Made by a program: the position numbers and the translations under genes
Shown here: positions 7,485 to 7,758 of the stretch, one piece after another
Layout: each line of letters opens with the position of its first letter
How positions within the stretch are numbered: position 1 is the stretch's first letter
The notes under the pieces: generated by a model
The model's input: the letters and a program-made list of their open reading frames with translations, nothing else
What the model was told of the DNA's origin: nothing
Databases searched by the model: none
NCBI GenBank assembly: GCA_028684345.1
Contig: JAQUGB010000078.1
Span: 1-7,758 of the forward strand
Source of the DNA: Tepidiphilus sp.
GTDB taxonomy: Bacteria; Pseudomonadota; Gammaproteobacteria; Burkholderiales; Rhodocyclaceae
Direction of reading: 5' to 3'
Length of the DNA stretch: 7,758 nucleotides

Positions 7485-7514
7485 AGCCTCGATCAACGAA
7501 CGTGAGCGTATCGG

Positions 7515-7758
7515 GTGGAGCCCATCGTGTTCATCGGAATGATGGGGGCCGGCAAGACGACCGTCGGGCGCGCTTATGCGGCACGACACGGGCTGGCTTT
7601 CATCGACAGCGACCAAGAATTGGAGGCGCGAACCGGCGTTTCCATCCCTACGATCTTCGCCGTCGAGGGAGAGGAAGGATTTCGCGAGCGCGAGACGCGG
7701 CTGCTCGCCGAACTGCTCGGCCGCGAGGACGTCGTGCTCGCCACCGGCGGCGGGGTGG
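7515..7758 (+). CDS. aroK: Shikimate kinase (N-terminal part, cut by window edge)
   Basis: Cytoplasmic enzyme that phosphorylates shikimate with ATP to give shikimate 3-phosphate, the fifth step of the shikimate pathway to aromatic amino acids. The first 81 residues are present, of about 170-190 expected. The Walker A loop is GMMGAGKT (residues 8-15). DSD (31-33) supplies the Asp residues for magnesium and shikimate. FRERE (56-60) contains the shikimate-binding Arg57, and GGG (78-80) is the substrate-binding glycine loop. A TGA at 7503-7505 in this frame limits the start. GTG 7515 keeps the whole first beta strand but has only a weak GTGAG upstream. GTG 7527 has a better GGAG at 7517-7520 and would begin at FIGMMGAG. 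Position after pilQ is a widespread conserved arrangement, normally followed by aroB. Confidence 0.95.
   Translation, partial: MEPIVFIGMMGAGKTTVGRAYAARHGLAFIDSDQELEARTGVSIPTIFAVEGEEGFRERETRLLAELLGREDVVLATGGGV

Noticed and set aside
1..7758. A previously undescribed system
   Set aside because: Every long open frame with coding evidence belongs to a known family in its standard gene order, and the only gaps (112 and 118 bp) hold promoter and terminator signals. I saw no repeats array, mobile element or foreign-looking segment.

Overview
The window holds a conserved proteobacterial block: a penicillin-binding protein 1A gene (mrcA/ponA) on the minus strand, then a divergent type IV pilus assembly operon pilM-pilN-pilO-pilP-pilQ on the plus strand, then the start of the shikimate kinase gene aroK. 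Both outer genes run off the window edges. The high GC content, the GTG and ATG starts with GGAGG Shine-Dalgarno sequences, and the gene order ponA <-> pilMNOPQ -> aroK point to a betaproteobacterium or a related gammaproteobacterium. The sequence alone does not let me name a species.

Layout. Bases 1-2269 (minus) encode PBP1A with all glycosyltransferase and transpeptidase motifs; the extreme C-terminus is missing. Bases 2270-2381 are a 112-bp intergenic region with two back-to-back candidate sigma70-type promoters. Each has a perfect TATAAT -10 box, and their -35 boxes overlap. Bases 2382-7396 hold the five pil genes, and every junction is a 4-bp stop/start overlap (GTGA once, ATGA three times) with a strong Shine-Dalgarno sequence inside the upstream gene. 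Bases 7423-7452 form a GC-rich hairpin with a T tract that closes the pil operon. Bases 7515-7758 encode the N-terminal 81 residues of shikimate kinase, with the Walker A motif and shikimate-binding residues visible.

How the genes fit together. PilM is a cytoplasmic actin-like protein that binds the N-terminal tail of PilN. PilN and PilO are bitopic inner-membrane proteins with periplasmic coiled coils and ferredoxin-like domains. PilP is a lipoprotein that links PilNO to the outer-membrane secretin PilQ. Together they form the alignment subcomplex of the type IV pilus, used for twitching, adhesion and DNA uptake. PBP1A builds the peptidoglycan that this complex spans, and aroK belongs to aromatic amino acid synthesis.

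I found no mobile element, CRISPR array, RNA gene or unknown system. This is an ordinary core-genome region. The points most worth a second look are the shared promoter region between mrcA and pilM, the uncertain start and very short leader of mrcA, and the uniform overlaps across the pil operon.
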